From the NCBI RefSeq assembly GCF_004745805.1, contig NZ_SRLQ01000004.1:248001-312000 (forward strand): DNA of 64,000 nucleotides, read 5' to 3'. A program made the translations under genes and the position numbers. This document shows positions 7,984 through 16,565 of the stretch, in pieces (within the stretch, counting starts at the first letter, position 1; each line of letters begins with the position of its first letter). Source of the DNA: Mycolicibacterium sp. CH28 (lineage in GTDB: Bacteria > Actinomycetota > Actinomycetes > Mycobacteriales > Mycobacteriaceae). The notes below the pieces were generated by a model. It was not told the DNA's origin and made no database searches. It saw nothing but the letters and a program-made list of their open reading frames with translations.

Positions 7984-9912
7984 GTGACCACAACATCTTC
8001 GAGCGTCTCGACTGCGCATCCCTACGACCCGCTGACGGCGGCAGAGATCACCAGCGCCGTCGGGACTGTCAGGTCGGCGCATCCGCACCTGACTGCGTTG
8101 CGGTTCCCGATCGTGCGCCTGGACTACCCGGATAAGCAAGCCGTCCGGGACGGCCGTACCGACATCCCGCGGACGGCGTTCCTGGTGGTGTACGACCGGG
8201 CGGAACACAGCACCTACGAGGCCCGGGTGGACGTGGATTCCGCGGTTGTCATCGGTTGGGACCGGATCGACGGGGTGCAGCCTGCCATCATGATCGAGGA
8301 GATCATGGAACTCGACGAGATCGTCAAGGGCGATCCGGACGCAGTGCAGGCGTTGCGTCGTCACGGTGTCACGAATCTCGAACTGCTCCAAATTGATCCG
8401 TGGTCGACGGGCACGCTGCCGCTGCCCGGCGTTGATGCGCGGCGCCGAATCATCCGAGCCAGTGCCTACGTCAGGGAGTTTCCCGAGGACAATGCCTACG
8501 CTCGGCCGGTCGGGAACCTCGTCTTCATCATCGACTGCGACGAGAAGTCGGTGGCGGCTATCGAGGAGGAGGATCCGGTTCCGCTTCCGCCGGAGGGCGG
8601 CAACTATGACGTGGGCAGCGTCGGGCCGTTGCGTACCGACGTGCGTCCGCTGGAGATCGTGCAGCCCGAGGGGCCGTCGTTCACCGTTGCGGGCAATGTG
8701 CTCGAGTGGCAACGGTGGCGTCTGCACGCCCATATCGACGCCGTCGAGGGCCTGGTGATCAGCGACGTGTCCTATCTCGACGGTGACCGGCGCCGATCGA
8801 TCCTGCACCGCGCAGCCATCAGCGAGATGGTGGTGCCCTACGGCGACACCAGCAACGACTTCTACTTCCGCAATGTCTTCGACGCCGGCGAATACAACTT
8901 GGGCAAGACCGTCGGATCGTTGTCACTGGGCTGCGACTGTCTCGGCGAGATCCGTTACTTGGACGCAACCCTGGCCGACGAGTCGGGTCACCCACATACC
9001 ATCGTCAACGCCATCTGCATTCACGAGGAGGACTACGGAATCCTCTGGAAGCACTGGAATTTCCGCTACCAGGACAAGGCCGAGGTGCGCCGTTCCCGGC
9101 GCCTGGTGGTTTCGGCGATCCACACGATCGGCAATTACGAGTACGGATTCTTCTGGTACTTCTACCAGGACGGGACCATCCAGTTCGAGGCCAAGCTCAC
9201 CGGAATCGTGCAGACCCGGGCGATAGCCCCAGGTGCCGTGCCGGAATTCGGGACCCTGGTGGCTCCGCAGCTCGACGCGCCCAACCATCAGCACCTGTTC
9301 AACATGCGACTTGACCTGGAGATCGACGGTCCCAACAACACGGTGGTCGAGGTGGATGCCGTGGGCAGGCCGATCGGACCGGGCAATGAGTTCGGCAACG
9401 CCATCGTGGCGCAGAAGACGGTGATCGCCAACGAGCGCGACGCGCGCCGATCCTGCAACACCGCGACCGCCCGCACGTGGAAGGTGATCAACCCGAATAT
9501 CGCCAACCGGCTGGGCGACCCGGTGGGCTACAAGCTGGTTCCGTTCGCCGGACCAACCCTGTTGGCTGCGGAGGGCAGCGACCTGGCCCGGCGTGCCGAG
9601 TTTGCGCGGACTCACCTGTGGGTCACCCGCTACGACTCCCGGGAGCTGCACGCCGCGGGCGATTACCCGAACCAGCACCCCGGTGCGGGCATCGGTGACT
9701 GGGTGCGACAGGAGCGGGACCTGGTCAATACCGATGTCGTGCTGTGGCACACGTTCGGCACGTCTCACCTCCCGCGTCCCGAGGACTGGCCGATCATGCC
9801 GTGTGAGTACGTTGGGTTCAGTCTCAAGCCCGTCGGGTTCTTCGACCGCAATCCATCACTTGACGTGCCGCCCCCGGGGGCGGGCCGCGCTGGTTGCCAC
9901 CACAAGCCGTGA
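7984..9912 (+). CDS. copper-containing primary amine oxidase
   Basis: A complete copper/topaquinone amine oxidase of 642 residues, converting a primary amine, O2 and water to aldehyde, ammonia and H2O2. All catalytic residues can be located: the base Asp300 (FDAGEYNLG), the topaquinone precursor Tyr385 in IGNYEYG, and copper ligands His435, His437 (NHQHLF) and His595 (HTFGTSH). The spacing is close to that of Arthrobacter phenylethylamine oxidase (D298, Y382, H431, H433, H592). A TTG at 7978 is better spaced from AAGGAG (7967-7972) and is an alternative start. It follows the permease. A phenylethylamine/tyramine-type substrate is likely but inferred. Confidence 0.93.
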   Translation: MTTTSSSVSTAHPYDPLTAAEITSAVGTVRSAHPHLTALRFPIVRLDYPDKQAVRDGRTDIPRTAFLVVYDRAEHSTYEARVDVDSAVVIGWDRIDGVQPAIMIEEIMELDEIVKGDPDAVQALRRHGVTNLELLQIDPWSTGTLPLPGVDARRRIIRASAYVREFPEDNAYARPVGNLVFIIDCDEKSVAAIEEEDPVPLPPEGGNYDVGSVGPLRTDVRPLEIVQPEGPSFTVAGNVLEWQRWRLHAHIDAVEGLVISDVSYLDGDRRRSILHRAAISEMVVPYGDTSNDFYFRNVFDAGEYNLGKTVGSLSLGCDCLGEIRYLDATLADESGHPHTIVNAICIHEEDYGILWKHWNFRYQDKAEVRRSRRLVVSAIHTIGNYEYGFFWYFYQDGTIQFEAKLTGIVQTRAIAPGAVPEFGTLVAPQLDAPNHQHLFNMRLDLEIDGPNNTVVEVDAVGRPIGPGNEFGNAIVAQKTVIANERDARRSCNTATARTWKVINPNIANRLGDPVGYKLVPFAGPTLLAAEGSDLARRAEFARTHLWVTRYDSRELHAAGDYPNQHPGAGIGDWVRQERDLVNTDVVLWHTFGTSHLPRPEDWPIMPCEYVGFSLKPVGFFDRNPSLDVPPPGAGRAGCHHKP

Positions 9913-10151
9913 CCGTCCGCCGCAACGGCCTGCGCAGCGGATTCCGGGTGTACAGGACCGGCCCGTCCGCCGAGGCCGCGACATCGGCGTCATCAGAGCC
10001 AGCACAGTAATCCCGGCACCGATCGCGACCATGCCCCTGGAGCGGTGCCGTGCTCGTGGGCGATGCGCCGAGAACCGAACGAGCCGCAGATCTCCCGCCG
10101 CAGGTCAATAATCCGCACAATTCGTCGTATTCAAGCCCACACCGCTAAATG
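9913..10151. other. intergenic, no convincing gene
   Basis: The stretch between the amine oxidase and the nsrR operator. Short open frames exist on both strands, including a leftward one beginning MVAIGAGITVLALM near 10033, but none has a ribosome site or recognisable domain. I see nothing functional here that can be supported. Confidence 0.4.
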
Positions 10152-10166
10152 CGCATCTGTGATGCG
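10152..10166. promoter_or_regulatory. palindromic operator upstream of nsrR-hmp
   Basis: CGCATC-TGT-GATGCG is a perfect 6-bp inverted repeat, ending 21 bp before the nsrR start and flanked by A/T-rich bases (AAATG and AAATAA). It resembles the dyad sites of NsrR proteins, which repress hmp until nitric oxide damages their iron-sulfur cluster. Autoregulation is inferred. Confidence 0.55.
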
Positions 10167-10187
10167 AAATAAACTAACGTCGCATTC

Positions 10188-10637
10188 GTGCAGCTCACAC
10201 GGTTCACTGACCTGGGTCTTCGGGCCGTGATGCTGCTCGCGACCGGCCAGGCACGCGAACAGCGGGTCACCACCAAGACCGTCGCCGCCGCTGCCGGGGC
10301 GTCGGAGAATCACGTCGCCAAGGCGGTGTCGCGACTGACCGAGCTGGGCCTGGTGCACGCCCGCCGAGGCCGGTCCGGCGGACTGGAACTCACCGACACC
10401 GGCCGGGAGGTCTCGCTGGGCTGGCTGGTACGCCGGCTGGAAGGCGATCGCGAAGTCGTCGATTGCGTCGGGCAATCCGCCTGCCCGTTGATTCCGGCCT
10501 GTCGACTGCGGCGGGTGCTCGCCGACGCCAAAGAGGCGTTCTACGCCGAACTCGACCGCTACATCATCGCCGATCTCGTCGGCAGCGCATCGCTGCCCGT
10601 CGTTCTGCAACTCACAACCGAGAGGGAACACCGATGA
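10188..10637 (+). CDS. nsrR: Rrf2-family nitric oxide-sensing repressor NsrR
   Basis: A 149-residue Rrf2 protein: an N-terminal winged helix (QLTRFTDLGLRAVMLLA, recognition helix SENHVAKAVSRL), then the cluster-binding loop with Cys93, Cys99 and Cys105 (DCVGQSACPLIPAC). The three cysteines fall at the positions reported for Streptomyces NsrR, which holds a 4Fe-4S cluster that reacts with nitric oxide. The stop overlaps the flavohemoglobin start as ATGA, so sensor and enzyme are translationally coupled. A palindromic operator sits upstream. The pairing with hmp and the cysteine spacing make NsrR more likely than IscR or RsrR. Confidence 0.92.
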   Translation: MQLTRFTDLGLRAVMLLATGQAREQRVTTKTVAAAAGASENHVAKAVSRLTELGLVHARRGRSGGLELTDTGREVSLGWLVRRLEGDREVVDCVGQSACPLIPACRLRRVLADAKEAFYAELDRYIIADLVGSASLPVVLQLTTEREHR

Positions 10638-11896
10638 CCACTACCGCAACCGAACCGTCCAGCGGGCAAGAGCGAGGCGACTCGGGGATTTCGGTGGCAC
10701 CGGAACTGGAACCGGGCCACGCCGAGATCATCAGGGCGACCTTGCCGCTCGTCGGTGCTCATGTCGACGAGATCACACAAACGTTCTATCGCCGGATGTT
10801 CGGCCGGCACCCCGAACTTCTGCGCACCCTGTTCAATCGCGGCAACCAGGCGCAGGGTTCGCAGCAGCGCGCCCTGGCGGCGTCGATCGCGACCTTCGCC
10901 ACCCACCTGGTGAATCCGGACCTGCCGCATCCGAAGGAACTGCTGTCACGCATCGGCCACAAGCACGCCTCGCTCGGCGTCACGGCCGATCAGTATCCGA
11001 TCGTGCACGAGCACCTGTTCGCCGCGATCGTCGAGGTGCTGGGTGCCGACACCGTGACCGCGGACGTTGCCGCGGCGTGGGACCAGGTGTATTGGATCAT
11101 GGCCGACACGTTGATCGCGTTGGAGCGTGATCTTTACCGCGGCGTCGGTGTTGACGACGGAGATGTGTTCCGCCGGCTCCGGGTCACGGCCCGCGAAGAC
11201 GATCCCTCCGGTGTTGTCCTGTTGACGGTCCGCGGCGACGGGATTTCTAATACTGGTGCAGCACAATATGTTTCGGTTGGCGTGACGTTGCCCGACGGTG
11301 CGCGCCAGCTGCGCCAGTACAGTCTGGTGAACGCGCCGGGTGTCGCCGAGCTGACCTTCGCGGTCAAGCCGGTGCAGGCCGAGGGGGCGCACCCGCAAGG
11401 AGAGGTGTCCAACTGGATCCGCTCATGCGTCCGGGTCGGTGACCTGCTCGACGTCACGGTGCCGTTCGGCGACCTACCCGAACCGCGGAGCGGGGCGCCG
11501 GTGGTTCTGATCTCCGCCGGCATCGGTATCACTCCGATGGTCGGCCTGTTGGAATACCTTGTCGCGCAGGCATACGACGCTCCGGTGCAGGTCCTGCACG
11601 CCGACCGCAGCCAGGAGAGCCACCCGTTGCGCAAGCGGCACCGCGAACTGGTGGATATCCTGCCCAACGCCAGCCTGGAGCTGTGGTACGCCGAGGATGT
11701 CCACAGTGACAGCGCCGGTATCCACCGCGGGCTGATGAACCTCGACGGTGTCGAGATCGCCGACGGCGCCGAGATCTACCTGTGTGGCAACGACGGATTC
11801 GTGCAGGCGGTGCGCGCTCAGCTGACGGCCCGGGGCATCCCCGGGACTCGTGTGCATTGCGAGTTGTTCAGCCCCAACGACTGGCTGCTGGACTGA
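10634..11896 (+). CDS. hmp: flavohemoglobin, nitric oxide dioxygenase
   Basis: A 420-residue three-domain protein that turns NO and O2 into nitrate using NAD(P)H. The globin domain (about residues 25-165) includes the proximal-histidine region IGHKHASLGV. The FAD-binding barrel carries RQYSLVNAP, and the NAD domain has SAGIGITPMVGLLEYL and the C-terminal YLCGNDGF. The ATG at 10634 overlaps the nsrR stop by 4 nt; longer in-frame starts would run through nsrR. Residues 9-19 (SSGQERGDSGI) are encoded by a degenerate copy of a repeat seen elsewhere in the window. It is predicted to be induced by nitric oxide through NsrR. Confidence 0.95.
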   Translation: MTTTATEPSSGQERGDSGISVAPELEPGHAEIIRATLPLVGAHVDEITQTFYRRMFGRHPELLRTLFNRGNQAQGSQQRALAASIATFATHLVNPDLPHPKELLSRIGHKHASLGVTADQYPIVHEHLFAAIVEVLGADTVTADVAAAWDQVYWIMADTLIALERDLYRGVGVDDGDVFRRLRVTAREDDPSGVVLLTVRGDGISNTGAAQYVSVGVTLPDGARQLRQYSLVNAPGVAELTFAVKPVQAEGAHPQGEVSNWIRSCVRVGDLLDVTVPFGDLPEPRSGAPVVLISAGIGITPMVGLLEYLVAQAYDAPVQVLHADRSQESHPLRKRHRELVDILPNASLELWYAEDVHSDSAGIHRGLMNLDGVEIADGAEIYLCGNDGFVQAVRAQLTARGIPGTRVHCELFSPNDWLLD

Positions 11897-11897
11897 G

Positions 11898-11961
11898 GTA
11901 GCGACCACGGTGGCGCGGATCGGCCGCTCGGAAAGCTCTCGCCGCCAAGACAAGTCGCTAC
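11898..11961. repeat. long inverted repeat after hmp
   Basis: GTAGCGAC (11898-11905) pairs with GTCGCTAC (11954-11961), and inside it GGTGGCG pairs with CGCCGCC allowing one G-U. The structure begins one base past the hmp stop codon. It has no T tract, so it may be a factor-dependent terminator, an RNA-processing hairpin or chance. Confidence 0.4.
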
Positions 11962-12097
11962 ACGATGTGCTGCATCGATGCCGTCGCAGCCGATTCGCCC
12001 CGCCAGTTTACCCCACAACAAATGAACATGTGAACATCTAGACAGATATGGCGTGGGGTCATAGGGTGCCAACCAGCTAGACGAGAAAGGGCGCCCC

Positions 12098-12714
12098 ATG
12101 GCTGACTACACGCTGCCCGACCTGGACTACGACTACGGTGCGCTGGAACCGCATATCTCAGGTCAGATCAACGAAATTCATCACAGCAAGCACCACGCCG
12201 CCTACGTCAAGGGCCTCAACGACGCGATCGTCAAGCTCGAGGAAGCCCGGGCCGGCGGCGATCACGGTGCCATCCTGCTCAACGAGAAGAACCTGGCGTT
12301 CCACCTCGGCGGCCACGTCAACCACAGCATCTGGTGGAAGAACCTGTCGCCCAACGGCGGTGACAAGCCGACGGGGATCTTGCCGCGGCGATCGACGATC
12401 AATTCGGCTCGTTCGACGGCTTCCGGGCTCAATTCGCAGCGGCCGCCAACGGCTTGCAGGGCTCAGGCTGGGCGGTGCTCGGCTACGACCCACTGGGCCG
12501 GCGCCTGCTGACCTTCCAGCTCTACGACCAGCAGGCGAACGTGCCGCTGGGCATCATTCCGTTGCTGCAGGTCGACATGTGGGAACACGCGTACTACCTG
12601 CAGTACAAGAACGTGAAGGCCGACTACGTCAACGCGTTCTGGAACGTCGTCAACTGGGACGACGTACAGCACCGCTTCGCGGTGGCCACCAGGGTCGACG
12701 GTCTGATCGGCTAG
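12098..12714 (+). pseudogene. sodA: Mn/Fe superoxide dismutase, apparently frameshifted
   Basis: The two halves of a mycobacterial SodA lie in adjacent frames. The first (from ATG 12098, [19 protein letters not shown]) carries metal-ligand regions [10 protein letters not shown] and [12 protein letters not shown] and reads to GGDKPTG. It then shifts at the run GGGG (12373-12376) and would end at 12511. The second half, in the -1-related frame, restores [25 protein letters not shown] and the ligand pair in [13 protein letters not shown], ending at 12714. Adding one G to the run gives one continuous protein of about 205 residues, the normal SodA length. No other damage is seen, so a base-calling error in the homopolymer is at least as likely as real inactivation. 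Confidence 0.88.
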
Positions 12715-12725
12715 GAGCCGGCGCC

Positions 12726-13565
12726 CTAGGCCCCGGTGTAGGTTTCCGGATTCGGCCGGAACCGGGTGCCGTTGTCGAGCCCGTTGAGGGTCTCCATCTC
12801 GGCGCCGGTGAGCTCGAAGCCGAACACATCGGCGTTCTCGGCGATCCGCGCCGGATTCGATGAGCGGGGGATCACCACGTTGCCCAACTGCAGGTTCCAG
12901 CGGATCAGCACCTGCGCGGCGGACTTGCCGTGCGCCTGGGCCACAGCGGTGATCGTCGGATGCTCCAGTAGGTTGCCCACCCCCAACGGGCTGTACGCCT
13001 CGGTGACGATGGAGTGCTCGGCGTGCACCGCGCGCAGCTCGGCCTGGTTGAGCAACGGATGCACTTCGATCTGGTTCACCGCCGGCGCGAAGAAGCTCAG
13101 GTCGATGATGTTCGACAGGTGCTCGGGGGTGAAGTTCGAGACGCCGATCGACTTGATGTAGCCGTCTTGGCGGGCGCGCAGGAGACCGCCCCAAGCGTCG
13201 ATGTACTTGCCATTCTGCTCGGCGGGCCAGTGGATCAGGTAGAGGTCCACATACTCCAGGCCGAGTCGCTCGAGGCTGGCCTTGACGGCGTCCTGTGACG
13301 ACTGGAAGCCCTGATCAGCGGTGGCGAGCTTGGTGGTGATGAAGAGCTCTTCGCGCGGCAGGCCTGACGCGGCGACGGCCCGGCCGACGGCTTCCTCGTT
13401 GCCATAGACCGAGGCGGTGTCGATCATGCGGTAACCGGCCTGCAGGGCACTGGCCACCGCGCCCTCGGTCTCCTCGGCGGACAGCTCGGCGACGCCGAGG
13501 CCCAGCACCGGGATGGTGTTGTCGTCGTTGAGCGTGACGCTGGGGATCGCGGTCGCCGGTGTCAT
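12726..13565 (-). CDS. aldo/keto reductase (Rv2971-like)
   Basis: A 279-residue NADPH-dependent aldo/keto reductase with the family's (beta/alpha)8 layout. Catalytic regions seen are the [13 protein letters not shown] tyrosine segment, [10 protein letters not shown] with the lysine, and the [13 protein letters not shown] cofactor-binding loop near the C terminus. The ATG at 13565 is chosen because AGGTGAC precedes it; an upstream in-frame ATG at 13628 lacks a ribosome site and adds a non-conserved tail. It converges on sodA with an 11-bp gap and diverges from the lipN-like gene, as Rv2971 does from lipN in M. tuberculosis. Family members detoxify reactive carbonyls such as methylglyoxal. Confidence 0.92.
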   Translation of the reverse strand: MTPATAIPSVTLNDDNTIPVLGLGVAELSAEETEGAVASALQAGYRMIDTASVYGNEEAVGRAVAASGLPREELFITTKLATADQGFQSSQDAVKASLERLGLEYVDLYLIHWPAEQNGKYIDAWGGLLRARQDGYIKSIGVSNFTPEHLSNIIDLSFFAPAVNQIEVHPLLNQAELRAVHAEHSIVTEAYSPLGVGNLLEHPTITAVAQAHGKSAAQVLIRWNLQLGNVVIPRSSNPARIAENADVFGFELTGAEMETLNGLDNGTRFRPNPETYTGA

Positions 13566-13887
13566 GTCACCTGCCTGTGGGCTCGAAGTTTTCCGGGTCA
13601 GGACCCGCACTATCGGATCTGGGGTCACCGACTTCGCGATGACGATAGTACCCAGCGGGAAACGTCATCTGAGCAGGTCCGGCGCGGGTGTCCCATGGCG
13701 AGGCTCGCCCGCCCGGCCAAATTATCGGGTTCGTCAACAGCGACGGCCCAGGCCAGCGGACTCCCGCACGCCGGGCGCCCCGGTCTCGCGGCCCTTGCCG
13801 TACCCTTCGGCGGTGGCGGCGTGGCGTCGTCCGGCACGGGCGTCGCACCAGTCCGCCGCACGCCCACCCGAACCGAGGGGAGCAGCG
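13566..13887. other. divergent intergenic region, aldo/keto reductase and lipN-like genes
   Basis: The 322 bp hold the promoters of both divergent genes. Open frames run through it as upstream extensions of the esterase frame but have no credible starts or homology. I find no clear operator, repeat or RNA gene. Confidence 0.5.
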
Positions 13888-15012
13888 ATGACGGGGAGTT
13901 TGTCCGCACCAGCACCCGGTGACCTCAATGGGGGCGCCGCCAGACACAACCGCTGGCTGCAGCGGGCGCTGGCTGCCGGAAATCGGGCCGGAGTAAAGGT
14001 CATCCCGCACTTGCCCGGTGGGCTCAAGCGGCTGCTGTCCGGTGGCCGGGCGATCAGCATCGACGGCAACACGCTGGACCCTTCGATCCAGATGATGCTG
14101 GCCGCCCAGCGCGCGGTAGGGATGAACAGCCTGGTCGTCGCCGACAATGCCATCGCCACGCGCGTCCAGAACCGCGAAGCGACCCGCAGCCTCGACGAGG
14201 CGGACGTATACGTCGCCCACATCGCGCCGGTGTCCATTCCCGGACCGGCCGGGACGATCGGGGCCCGGCACTACCGTCCGGCCGGGGAGGGGCCCGCCCC
14301 GCTGCTGGTCTTCTACCACGGCGGCGGCTACGTCTTCGGCGACCTGGAAACCCACGACTCGGCGTGCCGGCTGATCTGCCGCGACGCCGGGGTGCACGTG
14401 CTGGCCGTCGACTACCGGCTGGCCCCTGAACACAAGGCACCCGCGGCCGTTGACGACGCGTACGCCGCCTATCTGTGGGCCCGCGAACATGCCGCCGAAC
14501 TGGGTGCCGACCCTGACCGCGTCGCGGTCGGGGGTGACAGCGCCGGCGGATGCCTGGCGGCCGTCGTCACCCGGCTGGCGCGCGATGCAGGTGAACCGTT
14601 GCCGGCCCTGCAATGGCTGATCTACCCGGTCACCGACATGCGGGGGGTGACCCGCTCGCGCACCTTGTTCGCCGACGGCTTTCTGCTGACCAAGCACAAC
14701 ATCGACTGGTTCAGGGACGCCTACGTCGACGGCTCGGGCATCGAGGTCAGCGACCCGCGGGTGTCACCGCTGCTGACCGAGGACCTCTCCGGGCTGTCGC
14801 CGGCCCTGGTGATCACCGCCGGATTCGATCCGCTGCGCGACGAAGGCGAGAACTACGCGGCCAAGCTGCGCGCGGCCGGCGTCACCGTCGACGCCCGCCG
14901 CATGGGTCCGATGGTGCATGCGTTCCTCAACTTCAACGCGCTCGGTGGCCAGGTGAGCCGGGCCAACGCCGAGATGATTTCGGCGCTGCGCGCCCACCTT
15001 GCCCGCGGCTGA
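13888..15012 (+). CDS. lipN: alpha/beta-hydrolase, hormone-sensitive-lipase family (LipN-like)
   Basis: A 374-residue serine esterase. The oxyanion-hole motif HGGG (residues 144-147, FYHGGGYVFGD), the nucleophile elbow GDSAGG with Ser218, and the C-terminal acid/histidine blocks (FDPLRDEGENYA and MVHAFLNF) are all present. This set defines the bacterial hormone-sensitive-lipase family, which hydrolyses short- to medium-chain esters. There is no signal peptide. The ATG follows GAGGGGAG at 13875-13882. Its place beside the Rv2971-like reductase and upstream of the DsbA/VKOR genes matches LipN (Rv2970c). The physiological ester is unknown. Confidence 0.9.
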   Translation: MTGSLSAPAPGDLNGGAARHNRWLQRALAAGNRAGVKVIPHLPGGLKRLLSGGRAISIDGNTLDPSIQMMLAAQRAVGMNSLVVADNAIATRVQNREATRSLDEADVYVAHIAPVSIPGPAGTIGARHYRPAGEGPAPLLVFYHGGGYVFGDLETHDSACRLICRDAGVHVLAVDYRLAPEHKAPAAVDDAYAAYLWAREHAAELGADPDRVAVGGDSAGGCLAAVVTRLARDAGEPLPALQWLIYPVTDMRGVTRSRTLFADGFLLTKHNIDWFRDAYVDGSGIEVSDPRVSPLLTEDLSGLSPALVITAGFDPLRDEGENYAAKLRAAGVTVDARRMGPMVHAFLNFNALGGQVSRANAEMISALRAHLARG

Positions 15013-15085
15013 CCAAGCCGAAGAGCGGCGCCGGTACTCTAGAGGCGCCAACACCGAGTTCTGAACAGCGAGGATCAGCCGAGCC

Positions 15086-15895
15086 GTGGCCACCAAAAAG
15101 AAAAGCGCCCCCCGCTACGACCTGAAAGCCCAGGATCGCAAGCGCAACCTGGCCATCCAGCTGGGGCTGACCGCGATCGTCGTCATCTTCGCCGTGTCGC
15201 TGGTGCTCTACATCGTGATGAGTCACGACAAGAAGACCGCCTCCGGCGACGCGCAGGGAGTGCGGATCACCTCCAGCGCCCTGATCAAGAAGGACGGCAG
15301 CGACGAGCCCAAGGCCGTCGTGTCGCTCTACGAGGACTTCCAGTGCCCGCATTGCCGTGACTTCGAGAAGGCCTACAGCTCGACCATCGGCAAGCTGGTC
15401 GAGAGCGGTGCCATCGCCGCCGACTACTACCCGGTCGCGATCCTGAACTCGGCGTTGAACAAGGACTACTCGACCCGCGCCGCCAACGCCGCGTACTGCG
15501 TCGCCGACGAGAACAAGGACGCCTTCGTCCGGTTCCACTCCGCACTGTTCGCCCAGCAGCCCGAGGAGGGTTCGAGCAACGTGCCGGACAACGCCCGCCT
15601 GATCGAGATTGCCCGGCAGGCCGGCGCGGCAGGCGGCGTCCCGCAGTGCATCAACAGCGGTAAGTACAACGACAGGGTCGACGGGTTGGCCGCGGCCACC
15701 AAGATCACCGCCACACCCACCATCCGGCTCAACGGCCAGGACATCAGCCCGGCCTCCCCGGACGATCTGATCGCCAAGGTCAAGGCCGTCGTCGGCAACG
15801 TGCCCGGCCTCGCGCCGGCTCCGGCGGCTCCGGCTCCGGCCGGCGAGACCCCGGCGGCTCCGGCTCCGGCCGCTCCCGCCCCTGTAACGCCGTGA
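15086..15895 (+). CDS. membrane-anchored DsbA-like thiol oxidoreductase
   Basis: A 269-residue protein with a basic cytoplasmic tail, one transmembrane helix (about residues 24-45) and an extracytoplasmic thioredoxin-fold domain bearing CPHC (Cys87, Cys90) and a cis-proline loop (ATPTIRLNG). The last 30 or so residues are Ala/Pro repeats, likely a cell-wall linker. It should introduce disulfides into exported proteins, then be reoxidised by the VKOR protein encoded next, whose start overlaps its stop as GTGA. The pair corresponds to Rv2969c-Rv2968c. Identity is secure; its client proteins are not known from sequence. Confidence 0.92.
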   Translation: MATKKKSAPRYDLKAQDRKRNLAIQLGLTAIVVIFAVSLVLYIVMSHDKKTASGDAQGVRITSSALIKKDGSDEPKAVVSLYEDFQCPHCRDFEKAYSSTIGKLVESGAIAADYYPVAILNSALNKDYSTRAANAAYCVADENKDAFVRFHSALFAQQPEEGSSNVPDNARLIEIARQAGAAGGVPQCINSGKYNDRVDGLAAATKITATPTIRLNGQDISPASPDDLIAKVKAVVGNVPGLAPAPAAPAPAGETPAAPAPAAPAPVTP

Positions 15896-16530
15896 GTATC
15901 GCGACGCCGGCTCCGGTCGAGCCCACCGAACCCGCTGACTCGGCGGCCTGGTCCGGCGGCGTCGCGGTGCGACCCGCCAGCGCGTGGTGGGTGCTGATCG
16001 CCGGAGTCATCGGGCTGGTCGCCTCGGCCACCCTGATGATCGAGAAGGTCGAGATGCTGAAGAACCCGGCCTACGTGCCGAGCTGCAGCATCAATCCGGT
16101 GCTGTCGTGCGGCTCGGTGATGGCGACCCCGCAGGCCTCCGTATTCGGATTCCCCAACCCGCTCATGGGCGTTGCCGGGTTCGCGGTGGTCGTGGTGACC
16201 GGTGTGCTCGCGGTCGCCAAGATCCGGTTGCCCCGTTGGTACTGGGCAGGCCTGACCCTGGGCGTGGCGCTGGGCGCGGTGTTAGTGCACTGGCTGATCT
16301 TTCAGACGCTCTACCGCATCGGCGCGCTCTGCCCGTACTGCATGGTGGTGTGGTCGATGACCATCCCGCTGCTGGTGGTCTCGGCCTCCATCGCGCTGCG
16401 ACCCCTTGCCGGTAACCCGGTGGCCCGGGTGCTCTACACCTGGCGCTGGTCGATCGTGGCGCTCTGGTTCACCGCGGTCATCCTGATGATCCTGGTGCGG
16501 TTCTGGAACTACTGGTCAACGCTCATCTAG
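15892..16530 (+). CDS. vitamin K epoxide reductase-family disulfide-generating protein
   Basis: A 212-residue membrane protein with about five transmembrane helices. Two redox pairs typical of bacterial VKOR are visible: the periplasmic-loop pair Cys65/Cys73 (SCSINPVLSCGS) and the active-site CPYC (Cys147, Cys150) at the end of a helix. It passes electrons from the DsbA-like partner to membrane quinone, usually menaquinone in mycobacteria, replacing DsbB. It starts with a GTG inside the stop of the dsbA-like gene, so the two are translationally coupled. A hairpin follows its stop and precedes pca. Confidence 0.93.
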   Translation: MSIATPAPVEPTEPADSAAWSGGVAVRPASAWWVLIAGVIGLVASATLMIEKVEMLKNPAYVPSCSINPVLSCGSVMATPQASVFGFPNPLMGVAGFAVVVVTGVLAVAKIRLPRWYWAGLTLGVALGAVLVHWLIFQTLYRIGALCPYCMVVWSMTIPLLVVSASIALRPLAGNPVARVLYTWRWSIVALWFTAVILMILVRFWNYWSTLI

Positions 16531-16549
16531 CCGCGCCTTACCGGCGCGG
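16531..16549 (+). terminator. hairpin between VKOR gene and pca
   Basis: CCGCGCC-TTACC-GGCGCGG is a perfect 7-bp GC stem starting right after the VKOR stop codon. There is no U tract, so it would be an actinobacterial I-shaped terminator or a processing hairpin. The pca promoter lies just downstream, which supports a transcript boundary. Confidence 0.45.
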
Positions 16550-16553
16550 AGGG

Positions 16554-16559
16554 TAGGGT
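16554..16559 (+). promoter_or_regulatory. -10 element for a leaderless pca transcript
   Basis: TAGGGT (TANNNT) lies six bases before the GTG start of pca, the spacing at which transcription would begin on or next to the start codon. GGAGGG overlaps this region, so a leadered reading is not excluded. Confidence 0.45.
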
Positions 16560-16565
16560 CCGCGT

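Noticed and set aside
9824..10120. Leftward 98-residue frame after the amine oxidase
   Set aside because: It overlaps the amine oxidase 3' end, has no ribosome site and its product has no recognisable features.
12454..12714. Second half of sodA as an independent small gene
   Set aside because: It contains only the C-terminal SOD domain with half of the metal ligands; adding one base joins it to the first half.
12700..12735. Bidirectional terminator between sodA and the aldo/keto reductase
   Set aside because: CTAGG and CCTAG can pair but the stem is only 5 bp and lacks T runs on either side.
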